DNA from: an uncultured Aeromonadales bacterium
GTDB taxonomy: Bacteria > Pseudomonadota > Gammaproteobacteria > Enterobacterales > Succinivibrionaceae
NCBI GenBank assembly: GCA_902782145.1
Contig: CACZLZ010000016.1
Span: 25,116-89,115 of the forward strand
DNA: 64,000 bases
Direction: 5' to 3'
Made by a program: the position numbers and the translations under genes. This document shows positions 30,223 through 41,244 of this stretch, piece after piece. A model generated the notes under the pieces. The model saw only the letters and a list, made by a program, of their open reading frames with translations. It made no database searches and was not told the origin of the DNA. Positions within the stretch are counted from its first letter, which is position 1; each line of letters begins with the position of its first letter.

Positions 30223-31311
30223 TCACCGGCGGATCTGCCGTCTGGCGGCGGCGGCGGCCAGATCCCGCTTGGAGCCCCGGCTGCGGTAGGAAATGCCCTC
30301 CAGCACGGAAAAGGCCAGTTCCTTGTCCTCCATGTGGCCGTAGTACTTCATAAAGCACTGGGTGGCCCACTCGGTGTTGCCCTCGTCAGCCACCAGTTCC
30401 CCCAGGGAGCGCCAGCTGTCAGGATAACTGGGGTTGATCTTCACCGCCGAGGTAAAACTGATGATGGCCTGCTTGCGGTTGCCGGACATGTGGTGGGCCC
30501 GGCCCAGCATGTCAAAGAGCTCATGATCCGTGGGGGCCAGGGCCTTGACCTGCTCCAGCATCCGGGCCGCCTCCAGGGGCTGCCCCTGATCCATGAACTC
30601 CAGAGCCTTGATCTTGGTGTCCAGCACATGCTCCTTGGCCTTCTCCGGGGAGGTGGTGACCACCGGCCGCAGGGCAGAGACCCCGGAGCCCTTGGAGGAG
30701 GTGCTGAAACGGCGCATCTCATCCTCGGTCAGCAGGTAAAGCTTGTCCGGCGGGGTGTCTATCATGGCCATGCGGATGCTGTCAGGAACTTTCCACTCCC
30801 GGTAGAAGTCGTTCATGGAAATGGACACCGCCCGGGCGTCCCGGGTGTCCTGGGAGTCATGGTTGGCCCGGTGCACCCCCATCCGGGCCCCGGGGAAGGC
30901 GGTCCGGGGAACACCCCCGGCGAAAATGGAAATGCAGGAGCTGAAGCAGTGCTTGCCCCGCTCCACTGCCGTGGCGATCCCGTTCTGGTGGAGGAACCGC
31001 CCCATGAGGACCCCCTCGGCCACCAGGCCCCCGTTGCTGTTCAGCAGGATGAGCTCCACCGGGGTGCCGCTGCGGCGCATGGCCTCCACCTCCTCCTTGA
31101 GGTTTTTGAAGTCCCCCTCGGTGACGTCCCCGTCATAATGCAGCGCCCCCCGGCCGTCACTGGTCACGGCCCGGGAGATCTCCGCCCCCAGGGCCGGAGC
31201 CGGCAGCAGGAGCGGCGCCAGGAGACCCGCCCCCAGAAGCAGGATCCGGGATCCGGAACAAAGAGCAGTTCTGATGAGCCTCTGGGTCTGCACCCCTCCC
31301 CCGAAAGCCAT
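30223..31311 (-). CDS. exported ClpP-like serine peptidase with TPR tail
   Basis: 362 residues. Signal peptide through about residue 43 (LLLPAPALGAEI). Residues 50-200 resemble the ClpP/crotonase-fold periplasmic proteins of COG3904: LILLNSNGGLVAEGVLMG, then HCFSSCISIFAGG with a candidate nucleophile serine (S124) between two cysteines, and MGVHRAN with a candidate catalytic His147. The C-terminal part (about 225-330) holds at least two TPR units (AARMLEQVKALAPTDHELF, AIISFTSAVKINPSYPDSW). So a protease-like domain is joined to a protein-interaction domain in the periplasm. Catalysis is inferred from motif positions. Confidence 0.75.
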   Translation of the reverse strand: MAFGGGVQTQRLIRTALCSGSRILLLGAGLLAPLLLPAPALGAEISRAVTSDGRGALHYDGDVTEGDFKNLKEEVEAMRRSGTPVELILLNSNGGLVAEGVLMGRFLHQNGIATAVERGKHCFSSCISIFAGGVPRTAFPGARMGVHRANHDSQDTRDARAVSISMNDFYREWKVPDSIRMAMIDTPPDKLYLLTEDEMRRFSTSSKGSGVSALRPVVTTSPEKAKEHVLDTKIKALEFMDQGQPLEAARMLEQVKALAPTDHELFDMLGRAHHMSGNRKQAIISFTSAVKINPSYPDSWRSLGELVADEGNTEWATQCFMKYYGHMEDKELAFSVLEGISYRSRGSKRDLAAAAARRQIRR

Positions 31312-31536
31312 CCCGCACCTCCTGTGACAGACTGTGACCGGAATTCAGATTAATACTTTGCCCCCGCCCTGTCCACAGGGAAGGGAACAGGGCGTGAGCT
31401 TTTTTCCGGCGCCGTCACTCACTGCCCGGTGCCTCCTCCTGGATCCCCACTTTCTCCCGCAGCCGCACACCTCCTGCCCGGGTGGCAGCGCCCCGGCTGT
31501 GAGTAATGCCCCCGGCTCCGGGATCCTTTGCCGCTG

Positions 31537-31565
31537 TGGGCAGTCCCCGGGGCATGTGCTATAAT
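31537..31565 (+). promoter_or_regulatory. predicted sigma-70 promoter of purM
   Basis: -10 TATAAT at 31560-31565 is a perfect match; -35 TGGGCA at 31537-31542 matches four of six with 17-base spacing. The purM GTG lies 41 bases downstream of the -10. Confidence 0.6.
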
Positions 31566-31605
31566 CGGCGGCATTCAGAAACAGCCAGCAACATGGAGTC
31601 AGTTC

Positions 31606-32643
31606 GTGTCCCAGCAGAAACTTAACTACAAGGAAGCAGGCGTTGACATCGACGCCGGAGAGGCCCTGGTGGAGAAAATCAAGGGCGATGTGAAGAAGAC
31701 CGCCCGTCCCGAGGTCATCGGAGGCCTGGGGGGCTACGGCGCCCTGTGCCGCATCCCTGCCGGGTACCGCAAGCCCGTGCTGGTCTCCGGAACCGACGGC
31801 GTGGGCACCAAGCTCAGGGTGGCCATTGACATGAACCGCCACGGCACCGTGGGCATCGATCTGGTGGCCATGTGCGTGAACGATCTGATCGTCCAGGGTG
31901 CCGAACCCCTGTTCTACCTGGACTACTACGCCACCGGGCACCTGAACGTGGATCAGGCCGCCCAGGTGATCTCCGGGATCTGCCGGGGCTGCGAGATGGC
32001 CGGCTGCGCCCTCATCGGCGGCGAGACCGCTGAAATGCCCGGCATGTATGCCAAGGGGGATTATGACATGGCAGGCTTCGCCGTGGGCGTGGTGGAAGAG
32101 GACGAGATCATAGACGGCAGCGCCGTCACCCCCGGGGACACCCTCATCGGCATCGCCTCCTCGGGCCCCCACTCCAACGGCTACTCCCTGATCAGGAAGA
32201 TTGTGGAGGTCAGCGGCGCCGATCTCTCCCAGGAGTTTGACGGCCGGACCCTGGGCGAAGCACTGCTGGAGCCCACCAGGATTTATGTGAAGCCCCTGCT
32301 GAAGCTGATCAAGGCCCTGCCGGTGCACGCCCTGGCCCACATCACCGGCGGCGGCTTCTGGGACAACATTCCCCGGGTGCTGCCCGAGGGAACCAAGGCT
32401 GTCATCGACGGCACCTCCTGGCAGTGGCCCGCCATCTTCTCCTGGCTCCAGGAGAAGGGCAATGTGGACCGCCGGGAGATGTTCCGCACCTTCAACTGCG
32501 GCGTGGGCATGATCGCCGCAGTGCCATCTGACCGGGCTGCCGAAGCCGCAGAGCTCCTGAACGCCCAGGGGGAGAAGGCCTGGATCCTGGGATCCATCCA
32601 GCAGGCCGCCCCCGGGGAGGCCCAGGTGGAGATCCGGGACTGA
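31606..32643 (+). CDS. purM: phosphoribosylformylglycinamidine cyclo-ligase
   Basis: 345 residues, identical in length to E. coli PurM. It makes AIR from FGAM with ATP, step five of purine synthesis. The start is the GTG at 31606 ([16 protein letters not shown]), with GGAG seven bases upstream; an earlier ATG at 31528 is disfavoured. Visible: [68 protein letters not shown] and [12 protein letters not shown]. The usual partner purN is not beside it; a terminator follows directly. Confidence 0.97.
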   Translation: MSQQKLNYKEAGVDIDAGEALVEKIKGDVKKTARPEVIGGLGGYGALCRIPAGYRKPVLVSGTDGVGTKLRVAIDMNRHGTVGIDLVAMCVNDLIVQGAEPLFYLDYYATGHLNVDQAAQVISGICRGCEMAGCALIGGETAEMPGMYAKGDYDMAGFAVGVVEEDEIIDGSAVTPGDTLIGIASSGPHSNGYSLIRKIVEVSGADLSQEFDGRTLGEALLEPTRIYVKPLLKLIKALPVHALAHITGGGFWDNIPRVLPEGTKAVIDGTSWQWPAIFSWLQEKGNVDRREMFRTFNCGVGMIAAVPSDRAAEAAELLNAQGEKAWILGSIQQAAPGEAQVEIRD

Positions 32644-32668
32644 TCCCGAACCTTCCCCGTTTCACCAG

Positions 32669-32694
32669 CCCCGGGCATGTCCCGGGGATTTTTT
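32669..32694 (+). terminator. intrinsic terminator after purM
   Basis: Stem CCCCGGG / CCCGGGG, loop CATGT, then A and six T. It overlaps a possible upstream start (32677) of the next gene, which argues for the later start at 32707. Confidence 0.85.
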
Positions 32695-32706
32695 CCGGCA
32701 CACTCC

Positions 32707-33156
32707 ATGGGCGGCATCACCTACCACATCCCCTGCCCCTCCTGCGGCAGGATCCATGAGATCACCACCGGGGTGAGCATGCTCTGCACCCCGCCTGCCC
32801 TCACCGTGTCCAGCCTCCACAACGGAGGCAGACCCCTGCTGGAATACCTGGTGGGCACTAAAAGGCTCCGCACCCAGACCTTCAGCCTCCTGGATCAGGG
32901 CTATGCCCTGGATCCGGGCTACGGCTACCGCCCCCACTACTGCCCCCGCTGCAAGCGGATCCTCACCCGCTTCCACTTCACCCTCACCTCCCCTGACGGC
33001 CAGAGCTGGGAGCCGGACTACCGGTGCTGGCGCTGCCGGGGCGGTCTTACTTGCATAATGCAAGACTCTTTTACCGATCTGGAGATCCTCTGCCCCTGCG
33101 GCACGGTCTTCCACCCGGATCCCGCACAGGATCCCGCTCCCGAGGAGTGGTCCTGA
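32707..33156 (+). CDS. multi-zinc-ribbon protein, CpXC-like
   Basis: 149 residues from ATG 32707 (MGGITYHIPCPSCG); an ATG at 32677 falls in the purM terminator. Four cysteine pairs are visible: CPSCG near the start, CPRCK around residue 80, CWRC around 110 and CPCG around 135. The opening resembles CpXC-type zinc domains, but the similarity is not strong. No signal peptide. A TTGCA-N3-TGCAA palindrome lies within its coding sequence at 33051. Function unknown. Confidence 0.65.
   Translation: MGGITYHIPCPSCGRIHEITTGVSMLCTPPALTVSSLHNGGRPLLEYLVGTKRLRTQTFSLLDQGYALDPGYGYRPHYCPRCKRILTRFHFTLTSPDGQSWEPDYRCWRCRGGLTCIMQDSFTDLEILCPCGTVFHPDPAQDPAPEEWS
33051..33063. promoter_or_regulatory. TTGCATAATGCAA palindrome, site 1
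   Basis: Inverted repeat TTGCA-TAA-TGCAA followed by GAC, same arms as the sites at 33346 and 33377. It lies inside the 3' part of the zinc-protein gene. Confidence 0.45.
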
Positions 33157-33345
33157 TCTCCCTGCCCGTTCCCCGGACACTCCCACATCTTCCCCTTTTT
33201 GGCACCCTAACCCCCGGATCCTGTGGTGGTCTTTCCTGTTATATCACTCACAGAATTAAATTTTTCTCAAATTTTGACAAAAAAGATGTGGTTATAATGA
33301 ATGTTGCCGCATATAACCTATAACCAAGAGCCCCTTTCCCGCATT

Positions 33346-33358
33346 TTGCAAAATGCAA
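33346..33358. promoter_or_regulatory. TTGCAAAATGCAA palindrome, site 2
   Basis: TTGCA-AAA-TGCAA, embedded in a longer perfect 16-bp palindrome (GCATTTTGCAAAATGC, 33341-33356). It lies in the 359-base gap upstream of the REC-HD-GYP gene; site 3 begins 31 bases on, about three helical turns. Confidence 0.55.
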
Positions 33359-33376
33359 ACATCAAATCCGGAACTT

Positions 33377-33389
33377 TTGCAATATGCAA
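33377..33389. promoter_or_regulatory. TTGCAATATGCAA palindrome, site 3
   Basis: TTGCA-ATA-TGCAA followed by GAC, as at site 1. With site 2 it forms a phased pair typical of cooperative operator binding. Confidence 0.5.
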
Positions 33390-33515
33390 GACCGGACGCG
33401 GGATGGAGCCATGACGGCCAGGGCTTAAGGGATCACTGGCGGCACTGCCCCATGACGTTGATCAGCCACCGGAACAGCTTTAACCAGGACGATCAGAGAC
33501 AGGACGATCAGAGAA

Positions 33516-35129
33516 ATGACTTCAGAACCCAGCGGTAACGGAAAGCACTCCGAACACAATGCCGTGACCTCCTTCCTCCGCTACGACAAGACAGCTCCCC
33601 TGAAGGAGTGGAAACTCCTGATAGTAGATGACGAGGACGATGTCCACCGCATCAGCCGGCTCTCCCTGACGGGGATCCGCTATGACGGCATGAAGATCAG
33701 GTTCCTCTCCGCCTACTCCAAGGAGGAGGCGTGCCGGGTGCTGAAGGAGAATGACGACATCGCCCTGGTGCTGCTGGATGTGGTGATGGAGACCGATCAC
33801 GCCGGACTGGACGTGGCCGCGTACATCCGCAACGATCTGCAGAACTACCTGACCCGGATCGTGCTGCGCACCGGACAGCCGGGACAGGCCCCGGAGGACG
33901 GGATCCTGGATCGCTTTGACATCGACGACTACCGGGAAAAGACAGATCTCACGGCCCAGAAGCTCAGGACCCTGGTGCGGAGTAACTTTCACGCCTACAA
34001 GGACAAGCGGGATCTGTGCCAGATCACCCACCGGATCATCAACATCAACGAGATCTCCCACGGGATCGTCAGCTGCGAAAGCATCTTTGAGGGCGCCCGC
34101 TACGTCTACCGCACCCTGGTGAAGCTGCTCACCGGAGTCACCGTGGACAGCGAGGATGACATGAAGGGGCACATCTTCTCCTTCATCAACGCCGGCGGTG
34201 ACCACATCACCTACATTGACTACATAACCAGCGCCACCGTCCCCGAGGACAAACTGCCGGACAACATCATCCCCCGGACCATCCGGGAGAACCGGGCCCA
34301 GCACAGCGGCTGCCGCTACACCTTCATGAGCTCCGCCGACTTCCACGGCATGGTCTACTACATTGAGAACAGCGGGGACGAGCTTATCGAGTTTGATCAG
34401 GATATTGCCAACCTGCTCCAGGAGACTCTGTCCACCCACTACCGGAACATGTACCTCAATGATCTCATCAACCGCAACCAGCGGGAGATCATGTACCGGA
34501 TCTGCGAGGTGGTGGAGACCCGGTCCAAGGAGTCGGGAGTCCATGTGAAGAGAGTGTCCGCCTACTGCGAGCTCCTGGCTCGGCTGTCCGGCATGCCCTC
34601 CAAGGACGTGGAGCTGCTGAAGAAAGCCGCACCCCTGCATGATCTGGGGAAGATCGCCATCCCCGATGAGATCCTGCACAAGCCCGGGAAGCTGAACGAC
34701 TACGAGTGGCAGGTGATGAAGACCCACGCCCAGATCGGCTACGAGATGCTCAAGGACTCAGAGATCGAACTGTTCAACGTGGCGGCGGAAGTTGCCTTCT
34801 ACCACCATGAGAAATGGAACGGCAAGGGCTACCCCAACGGCCTGGCCGGGGAGGCCATTCCCATCAACGGCCGGATCACTGCCATTGCCGACGTGTTCGA
34901 CGCCCTGGCATCAGATCGCTGCTACAAGAAGAAGTGGCCCATGGACAAGATCTACACCCTGTTCAAGGAGGAGCGGGGACAGCACTTTGATCCCCACCTG
35001 TGCGATCTGTTCATCGAGCATTTTGACGAGTTTGTGGCCATCCGGGAAAGCCTGGACAGCGGTGAACTCACCGCTGAGGAGATGTTCCAGAACCTGGGGC
35101 CTCAGAAGCCCGCGCCGGAAGCCGGCTGA
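33516..35129 (+). CDS. response regulator with HD-GYP phosphodiesterase domain
   Basis: 537 residues, cytoplasmic. Receiver domain at about 32-160 with acidic pocket VDDEDD and phospho-acceptor D88 in VLLDVV. A middle region (165-310) resembles the DUF3369 segment found between REC and output domains. The HD-GYP domain is at about 325-510: HDLGKIAIP (H375-D376), then HHEKWNGKGYPNGL with GYP at 438-440. Such enzymes hydrolyse cyclic di-GMP and promote motile or planktonic states. No sensor kinase is adjacent, so it is an orphan here. Two TTGCA-N3-TGCAA sites lie upstream. Confidence 0.92.
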   Translation: MTSEPSGNGKHSEHNAVTSFLRYDKTAPLKEWKLLIVDDEDDVHRISRLSLTGIRYDGMKIRFLSAYSKEEACRVLKENDDIALVLLDVVMETDHAGLDVAAYIRNDLQNYLTRIVLRTGQPGQAPEDGILDRFDIDDYREKTDLTAQKLRTLVRSNFHAYKDKRDLCQITHRIININEISHGIVSCESIFEGARYVYRTLVKLLTGVTVDSEDDMKGHIFSFINAGGDHITYIDYITSATVPEDKLPDNIIPRTIRENRAQHSGCRYTFMSSADFHGMVYYIENSGDELIEFDQDIANLLQETLSTHYRNMYLNDLINRNQREIMYRICEVVETRSKESGVHVKRVSAYCELLARLSGMPSKDVELLKKAAPLHDLGKIAIPDEILHKPGKLNDYEWQVMKTHAQIGYEMLKDSEIELFNVAAEVAFYHHEKWNGKGYPNGLAGEAIPINGRITAIADVFDALASDRCYKKKWPMDKIYTLFKEERGQHFDPHLCDLFIEHFDEFVAIRESLDSGELTAEEMFQNLGPQKPAPEAG

Positions 35130-35240
35130 TCCTGGCCCCTGCCGTTTCCTCCGGAGAAGAAGGTGACACACAGAGGAGGCGGACAGAAGGGAAGGGATGG
35201 GCTTTGCGCCCGTATTTTTGCATTCCTTGTTTGGTTCTGA

Positions 35241-35266
35241 GCCCGTCCGCCAAGGCGGGCTTTTTT
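35241..35266 (+). terminator. intrinsic terminator after the HD-GYP gene
   Basis: GCCCG...CGGGC hairpin (35241-35260) followed by six T. It lies about 110 bases after the stop. Confidence 0.75.
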
Positions 35267-35378
35267 GCGCCCTGATCAGCAGATCCCCAAAGGAGATCTG
35301 GTAGCAGGATCTGCCGCGGTCTGTCAGCCATGCGGGAGGAGCCCGCCCCGCCCTACTCTGCTCCAGGGGGCGCCATCA

Positions 35379-36104
35379 TCACTCCCAGTAGGTCAGCCAG
35401 TTGGCCTTTCGGTGATCCTTGCTCTCCATTTCCCCCAGCTTGTCCATATGGGCCTTCAGCTCTGCCTCAGTGGGATGGATCACCTTCAGGGGACCATGGG
35501 CGATGGGCACCGGAGAAAGGATCCCCTCCGGCTCCTTGTCGAAGGACATGGACTTCTGTCCGCCAGTCATGGCCAGGTACACCTCCGCCAGGAGACGGGC
35601 GTCCAGGAGTGCGCCGTGCTGGGTGCGGCCGGAGTTGTCAATGTGGAAGAAATCGCACAGTGCGTCCAGGCTGTATTTGGCATGGCCGGGGCTCAGGCGC
35701 CGGGACTCGGAATAGGAGTCGACGATTTCCTTGCAGAACTTGTTCAGGGGTTCAGTGATGCCGGCCAGGCTCAGCTCCTGATCCAGAAAGCCCACGTCAA
35801 ACTTGGCGTTGTGGATGATGAGCACCGCATCCCTGATGAAATCGATAAAGTCCCCGGCCACCTCCCGGAACTCCGGCTTGTCGGCCACAAACTCATCGGT
35901 GATCCCGTGAACCGAGATGGCCTCAGGATCGATTTTCATGCCCGGGTTCAGGAACTGACGGTATTCCCGGCCGGTGAAGTTGCGGCAGTCCACCTCCACC
36001 GCACCAATCTCAATCACCCGGTGGCCCACATGGGCCGGACCGGTGGCGGCCTTGCCGGTGGTTTCAGTATCCAGAAAAACACAGCGGATCTTGCTGATAT
36101 CCAT
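35379..36104 (-). CDS. dnaQ: DNA polymerase III epsilon subunit
   Basis: 241 residues (E. coli 243). The 3'-5' proofreading exonuclease of the replicase. DEDDh motifs: ExoI FLDTETTG near residue 10, ExoII IIHNAKFDVGFL near 95, and ExoIII HGALLDARLLAEVYL with the active-site His, near 160. The C-terminal tail (about 185-241) matches the alpha-binding region. rnhA, its common divergent partner, is not here; yhbY is divergent instead. Confidence 0.95.
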   Translation of the reverse strand: MDISKIRCVFLDTETTGKAATGPAHVGHRVIEIGAVEVDCRNFTGREYRQFLNPGMKIDPEAISVHGITDEFVADKPEFREVAGDFIDFIRDAVLIIHNAKFDVGFLDQELSLAGITEPLNKFCKEIVDSYSESRRLSPGHAKYSLDALCDFFHIDNSGRTQHGALLDARLLAEVYLAMTGGQKSMSFDKEPEGILSPVPIAHGPLKVIHPTEAELKAHMDKLGEMESKDHRKANWLTYWE

Positions 36105-36288
36105 ATGCTCAAGCCTCAGCTAACCAAAAAAGTGCTCTTTCACAAAAAAGGAGGGGATCTGACAGGGCAATTGTAGCAGACCGGAGGGGACAGCGGGATC
36201 CGGGGATCCCACATTCCCGGTGAGAAGTCTGCCGCCCCAACACCGTCCTTCTTCCGATCGGCGGCAGATCTCCCCAAAGGCGGGGCTG

Positions 36289-36317
36289 TTTGCAAAATGC
36301 CGGGGGTGTGCTATATT
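36289..36317 (+). promoter_or_regulatory. predicted sigma-70 promoter of yhbY
   Basis: -35 TTTGCA (36289-36294) and -10 TATATT (36312-36317) with 17-base spacing. The -35 lies in TTTGCAAAATGCC, a half-match to the TTGCA-N3-TGCAA palindromes upstream of the HD-GYP gene. Confidence 0.6.
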
Positions 36318-36427
36318 CATGCGCCGCCCGGGAGACAGCCTGTAAGGCCGGTCCCGGACTCCTCCGGGAGCCGCCCTCCCCGCCTGCCCGAGGGCACAAC
36401 TTTCAACCCAATTCAGGAATGAGCAAA

Positions 36428-36724
36428 ATGCTGACTAAATCCCAGATCACCTATCTCAGATCCCTTGCCCACAGCAAAAAGCCCGTGGTGCAGATCGGCA
36501 ACAAGGGCGTCACCGACGAGGTGCTGAAGGAGATCACCACAAGCCTGGAGCACCATGAACTGATGAAGATCAAGGTGGCCGGCCTCACCCGGGACAACCA
36601 GGAAGAGGTGGCCGGTGAGCTCAGCTCCCGCTGCCATGCCGAGACCGTGCAGATCCTGGGCAAGATCATCACCCTGTTCCGCCAGCGGGAAAAGAACTCC
36701 GCCATCACCCTGCCCCGGGACTGA
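36428..36724 (+). CDS. yhbY: CRS1/YhbY-domain ribosome assembly RNA-binding protein
   Basis: 98 residues from ATG 36428, chosen because AGGA lies nine bases upstream (it abuts the ATG at 36419). Single CRM domain: LAHSKKPVVQIGNKGVTDEV, LEHHELMKIKV, then VQILGKIITLFRQREK, matching YhbY, which associates with pre-50S particles. greA lies downstream on the opposite strand; in E. coli the pair is divergent, here convergent. Confidence 0.95.
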   Translation: MLTKSQITYLRSLAHSKKPVVQIGNKGVTDEVLKEITTSLEHHELMKIKVAGLTRDNQEEVAGELSSRCHAETVQILGKIITLFRQREKNSAITLPRD

Positions 36725-36732
36725 CAGCCCCG

Positions 36733-36775
36733 AAAAAAGCAAAGGCCCGGACATCCCCCAGGGGACAGCCGGACC
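36733..36775 (-). terminator. probable terminator of greA
   Basis: On the minus strand a compound hairpin (GGTCCGG with GGCCCGG, inner TCCCC with GGGGA) is followed by CTTTGCTTTTTT. One mismatch in the outer stem. It lies between the convergent yhbY and greA genes. Confidence 0.5.
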
Positions 36776-36831
36776 TCACAGCACCAGAGATCTGAAGCAG
36801 ATCCCCGGGCGGGAATGCAGATCACTGTCTA

Positions 36832-37308
36832 TCAGATGTACTGAATGTCCACAATCTCCATCTTGATGGTCCCTGCCGGAACACTGATGGACACCTCGTC
36901 ATCCACCTCACGGCCGATAAGCCCCTTGGCAATGGGGGTGTAGACGGAGATGAGGTTGTTCTTCAGATCTGCCTCATCCTCACCCACAATCTTGTACACC
37001 ACTTCCTTGTCCTGATCTGGACGGTAAACAGTCACCGTGCTGCCGAAGACCACCTTGCCGTCGTTCTTGATCTTGGTGATATCGATGATCTGGGCGTTGG
37101 AGAGTTTGCCCTCGATATCACGGATCCGGGCCTCAATCAGCCCCTGGTGCTCCCTGGCGGCATGATACTCGGCATTCTCCTTGAGATCGCCGTGCTCCCG
37201 GGCCTCAGCAATGTCCTGAACCACCTTGGGCCGCTCCACATTCTTCAGATTTTCCAGTTCAGCCCGAAGAAGCTCCGCTCCGCGCACTGTCATGGGTACC
37301 CTTTCCAT
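36832..37308 (-). CDS. greA: transcription elongation factor GreA
   Basis: 158 residues from ATG 37308 ([18 protein letters not shown]), same length as E. coli GreA; an ATG eight codons earlier is possible. It stimulates RNA cleavage in backtracked polymerase. The N-terminal coiled coil carries the tip acidic residues ([19 protein letters not shown]), and the C-terminal FKBP-like domain includes [20 protein letters not shown] and [13 protein letters not shown]. Last of the leftward dnaK-dnaJ-greA run. Confidence 0.96.
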   Translation of the reverse strand: MERVPMTVRGAELLRAELENLKNVERPKVVQDIAEAREHGDLKENAEYHAAREHQGLIEARIRDIEGKLSNAQIIDITKIKNDGKVVFGSTVTVYRPDQDKEVVYKIVGEDEADLKNNLISVYTPIAKGLIGREVDDEVSISVPAGTIKMEIVDIQYI

Positions 37309-37446
37309 ATGCTCTTTTCCTCTGACGGCCAAGGCCGCTTGTTGTTGTAATGCCTAACAGATCGAGAGCGGAGGGGACAGGGATCTGCCGCCTCCGCAGG
37401 AGTGACCGCCGGCGATCACCGGTGAACAGTGTCCGCCGGGCGCAGA

Positions 37447-38658
37447 TCACTTGCCGTTCTTGTCTTCGCCCAGGCTCTTGAAGAAGTCGGCGATGGCGGC
37501 GCCCCAGCTCTTCTTCTGGGGATTGTGGACAGCACTCTTGCTGCTGCCGTCACCCTCCAGGGAGGCTTCCAGTTCCCGGAACAGTTTCTTCTGCTGCTCA
37601 TTCAGGTTCACTGGGGTCTCAACCCGCACCTGGACAAACAGATCACCCCGGGCATCGCTGCCGATGGCCCGGACACCTTTGCCCCGGAGACGGAACTGCT
37701 TCCCGGACTGGGTGCCCTCGGGGATCTTAAGCTCACCCCGGGTGCCGTCAATGGTGGGGATCTCCACCTTGCCGCCCAGGGCAGCCATGGTGAAACTGAT
37801 GGGCATCTCACAGAACAGGTCATAGTCCCGGCGCTGGAAGATCTTGTGGGGCTTGATGAACACCTGCACCATAAGATCACCGGGGGTTCCGCCCCTGACA
37901 CCGGCCTCGCCCTCGCCCCGCAGGCGGATCCTCTGCCCCTCGTCAATACCGGCAGGGATCTTGACGGTGAGAGTACGGCGCTTGCGCACCCGACCGTCGC
38001 CGCCGCAGGTCTTGCAGGGGTTCTTCACAGTCCGGCCGGTGCCCATGCAATGGGGACATTCCATGATCTGGGAAATGAATCCCCGGGACTGCTGGATCTG
38101 ACCGGTGCCGTGACAGTACTGGCAGGCATCGTACTTGGCATCAGGGGTTTCACTGCCGGAGCCGCCGCACTTCTGGCAGGAGGAATAACTCTCAAACTCA
38201 ATGTCCTTGGAGCACCCGGATACTGCCTCCTCCAGTGAGATCTCAATCCGGTAATTCAGATCACTGCCCCGGATGTCTGTAGATCGCCTCCGGCCACCAC
38301 TGCGGCGGCCGAACATCTCGCCAAAGACACCGCCAAACAGATCCCCAAAATCCTCAAAACCGGCCCCACCGGCGCCACCGGCACCGCCGAAGCCGCCAAA
38401 GCCTCCGAAGCCGCCCTGGCCGAAACCAGTCTGGGGATCATTAGGATCAATGCCCTGATCAAACAGCTGCTTCTTCTGGGGATCAGAAAGAACCTCGTAG
38501 GCTTCCTTAACCTTCTTGAACTCCTCCTCAGCCTTCTTAGGATCATCAGGATTGCGATCCGGATGGTACTTCATGGCCAAATGGCGGTAGGCCTTCTTGA
38601 TATCGGCCTCGGAGGCATCCTTGGAGACCCCCAGAATCTTGTAGTAATCCTTCTTCAT
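37447..38658 (-). CDS. dnaJ: chaperone protein DnaJ
   Basis: 403 residues, slightly longer than E. coli (376). J-domain 1-70 with HPD in [11 protein letters not shown], then a G/F-rich region ([15 protein letters not shown]), then the cysteine-rich zinc domain with four CxxCxGxG repeats ([32 protein letters not shown]), then the two beta-barrel client domains. The tail ends with [18 protein letters not shown]. It stimulates DnaK ATPase and delivers clients. Downstream of dnaK by 163 bases; it could serve either dnaK or the fusion protein nearby. Confidence 0.97.
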   Translation of the reverse strand: MKKDYYKILGVSKDASEADIKKAYRHLAMKYHPDRNPDDPKKAEEEFKKVKEAYEVLSDPQKKQLFDQGIDPNDPQTGFGQGGFGGFGGFGGAGGAGGAGFEDFGDLFGGVFGEMFGRRSGGRRRSTDIRGSDLNYRIEISLEEAVSGCSKDIEFESYSSCQKCGGSGSETPDAKYDACQYCHGTGQIQQSRGFISQIMECPHCMGTGRTVKNPCKTCGGDGRVRKRRTLTVKIPAGIDEGQRIRLRGEGEAGVRGGTPGDLMVQVFIKPHKIFQRRDYDLFCEMPISFTMAALGGKVEIPTIDGTRGELKIPEGTQSGKQFRLRGKGVRAIGSDARGDLFVQVRVETPVNLNEQQKKLFRELEASLEGDGSSKSAVHNPQKKSWGAAIADFFKSLGEDKNGK

Positions 38659-38821
38659 AAACTCTCTCGCTCAAAACCGGAACACCGGAGCAGGACAGCT
38701 CAACAGATCCTGACACCGCAGGACGGGAAAACGCCCGGGACCTGCCCGGGACGTCTCAAGGCGCACCCCGTTGCCGGAGCGCGCCACCTCTCATGCTTGC
38801 GGTCAGGCCGCAGGATGGGAA

Positions 38822-40744
<1,923 letters not shown>

Positions 40745-40809
40745 GATGTTTGTAACTCCTATATGAAAACTTTGCTGAAACTTGCAGAAAATCCGTTACT
40801 GCATTGTAT

Positions 40810-40835
40810 ATATGGACGCACTCCAAGATTTCAAA
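40810..40835 (-). promoter_or_regulatory. predicted sigma-32 promoter of dnaK
   Basis: Minus strand TTTGAAA (-35, 40829-40835), 13-base spacer, CCATAT (-10, 40810-40815). It resembles the heat-shock consensus CTTGAAA / CCCCATNT but is weaker than the grpE site. It lies 66 bases before the dnaK ATG. Confidence 0.6.
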
Positions 40836-41244
40836 CAGATCAGGGAAAAATTTCATCAAAGGAGCGGGTCTTCCCGCCCCCGGAAGGCCATAAAGCAAGA
40901 CAGGGACAGGATCTGCGGGGTACAGGAAGTTCAGGGAAAATGTCAGAAAGATCTTCGTCCTAAGATGTGCCGTGCGTGTGACAGGGAGGATCCGGGAAGC
41001 GGTGGGACCAGAGCGGCACCGGATCAGACCGGGTGTCCAGAACTCCGGGAGAAGGCACCGCTGTCTGACCGCCATAGCCCAGGGCACCTCCGTCCGGGAG
41101 GAAGATCCGGGCTGGAAATCGGCATGCGGGGATCCACAGACGGGAAAGATGTTGCCCCACCGCCGCTGCCGGATAAACAGATCAGGAGATCAGATCAGCC
41201 AGATCAGGCAAGACCAGGCAGCCCGGTCAGAAATCACGGCAGGA
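40836..41244. other. intergenic DNA between dnaK and the DnaK-GrpE gene
   Basis: About 410 bases with no supported gene and no clear intrinsic terminator for the fusion gene. Read-through from the fusion into dnaK is therefore possible. Confidence 0.4.
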
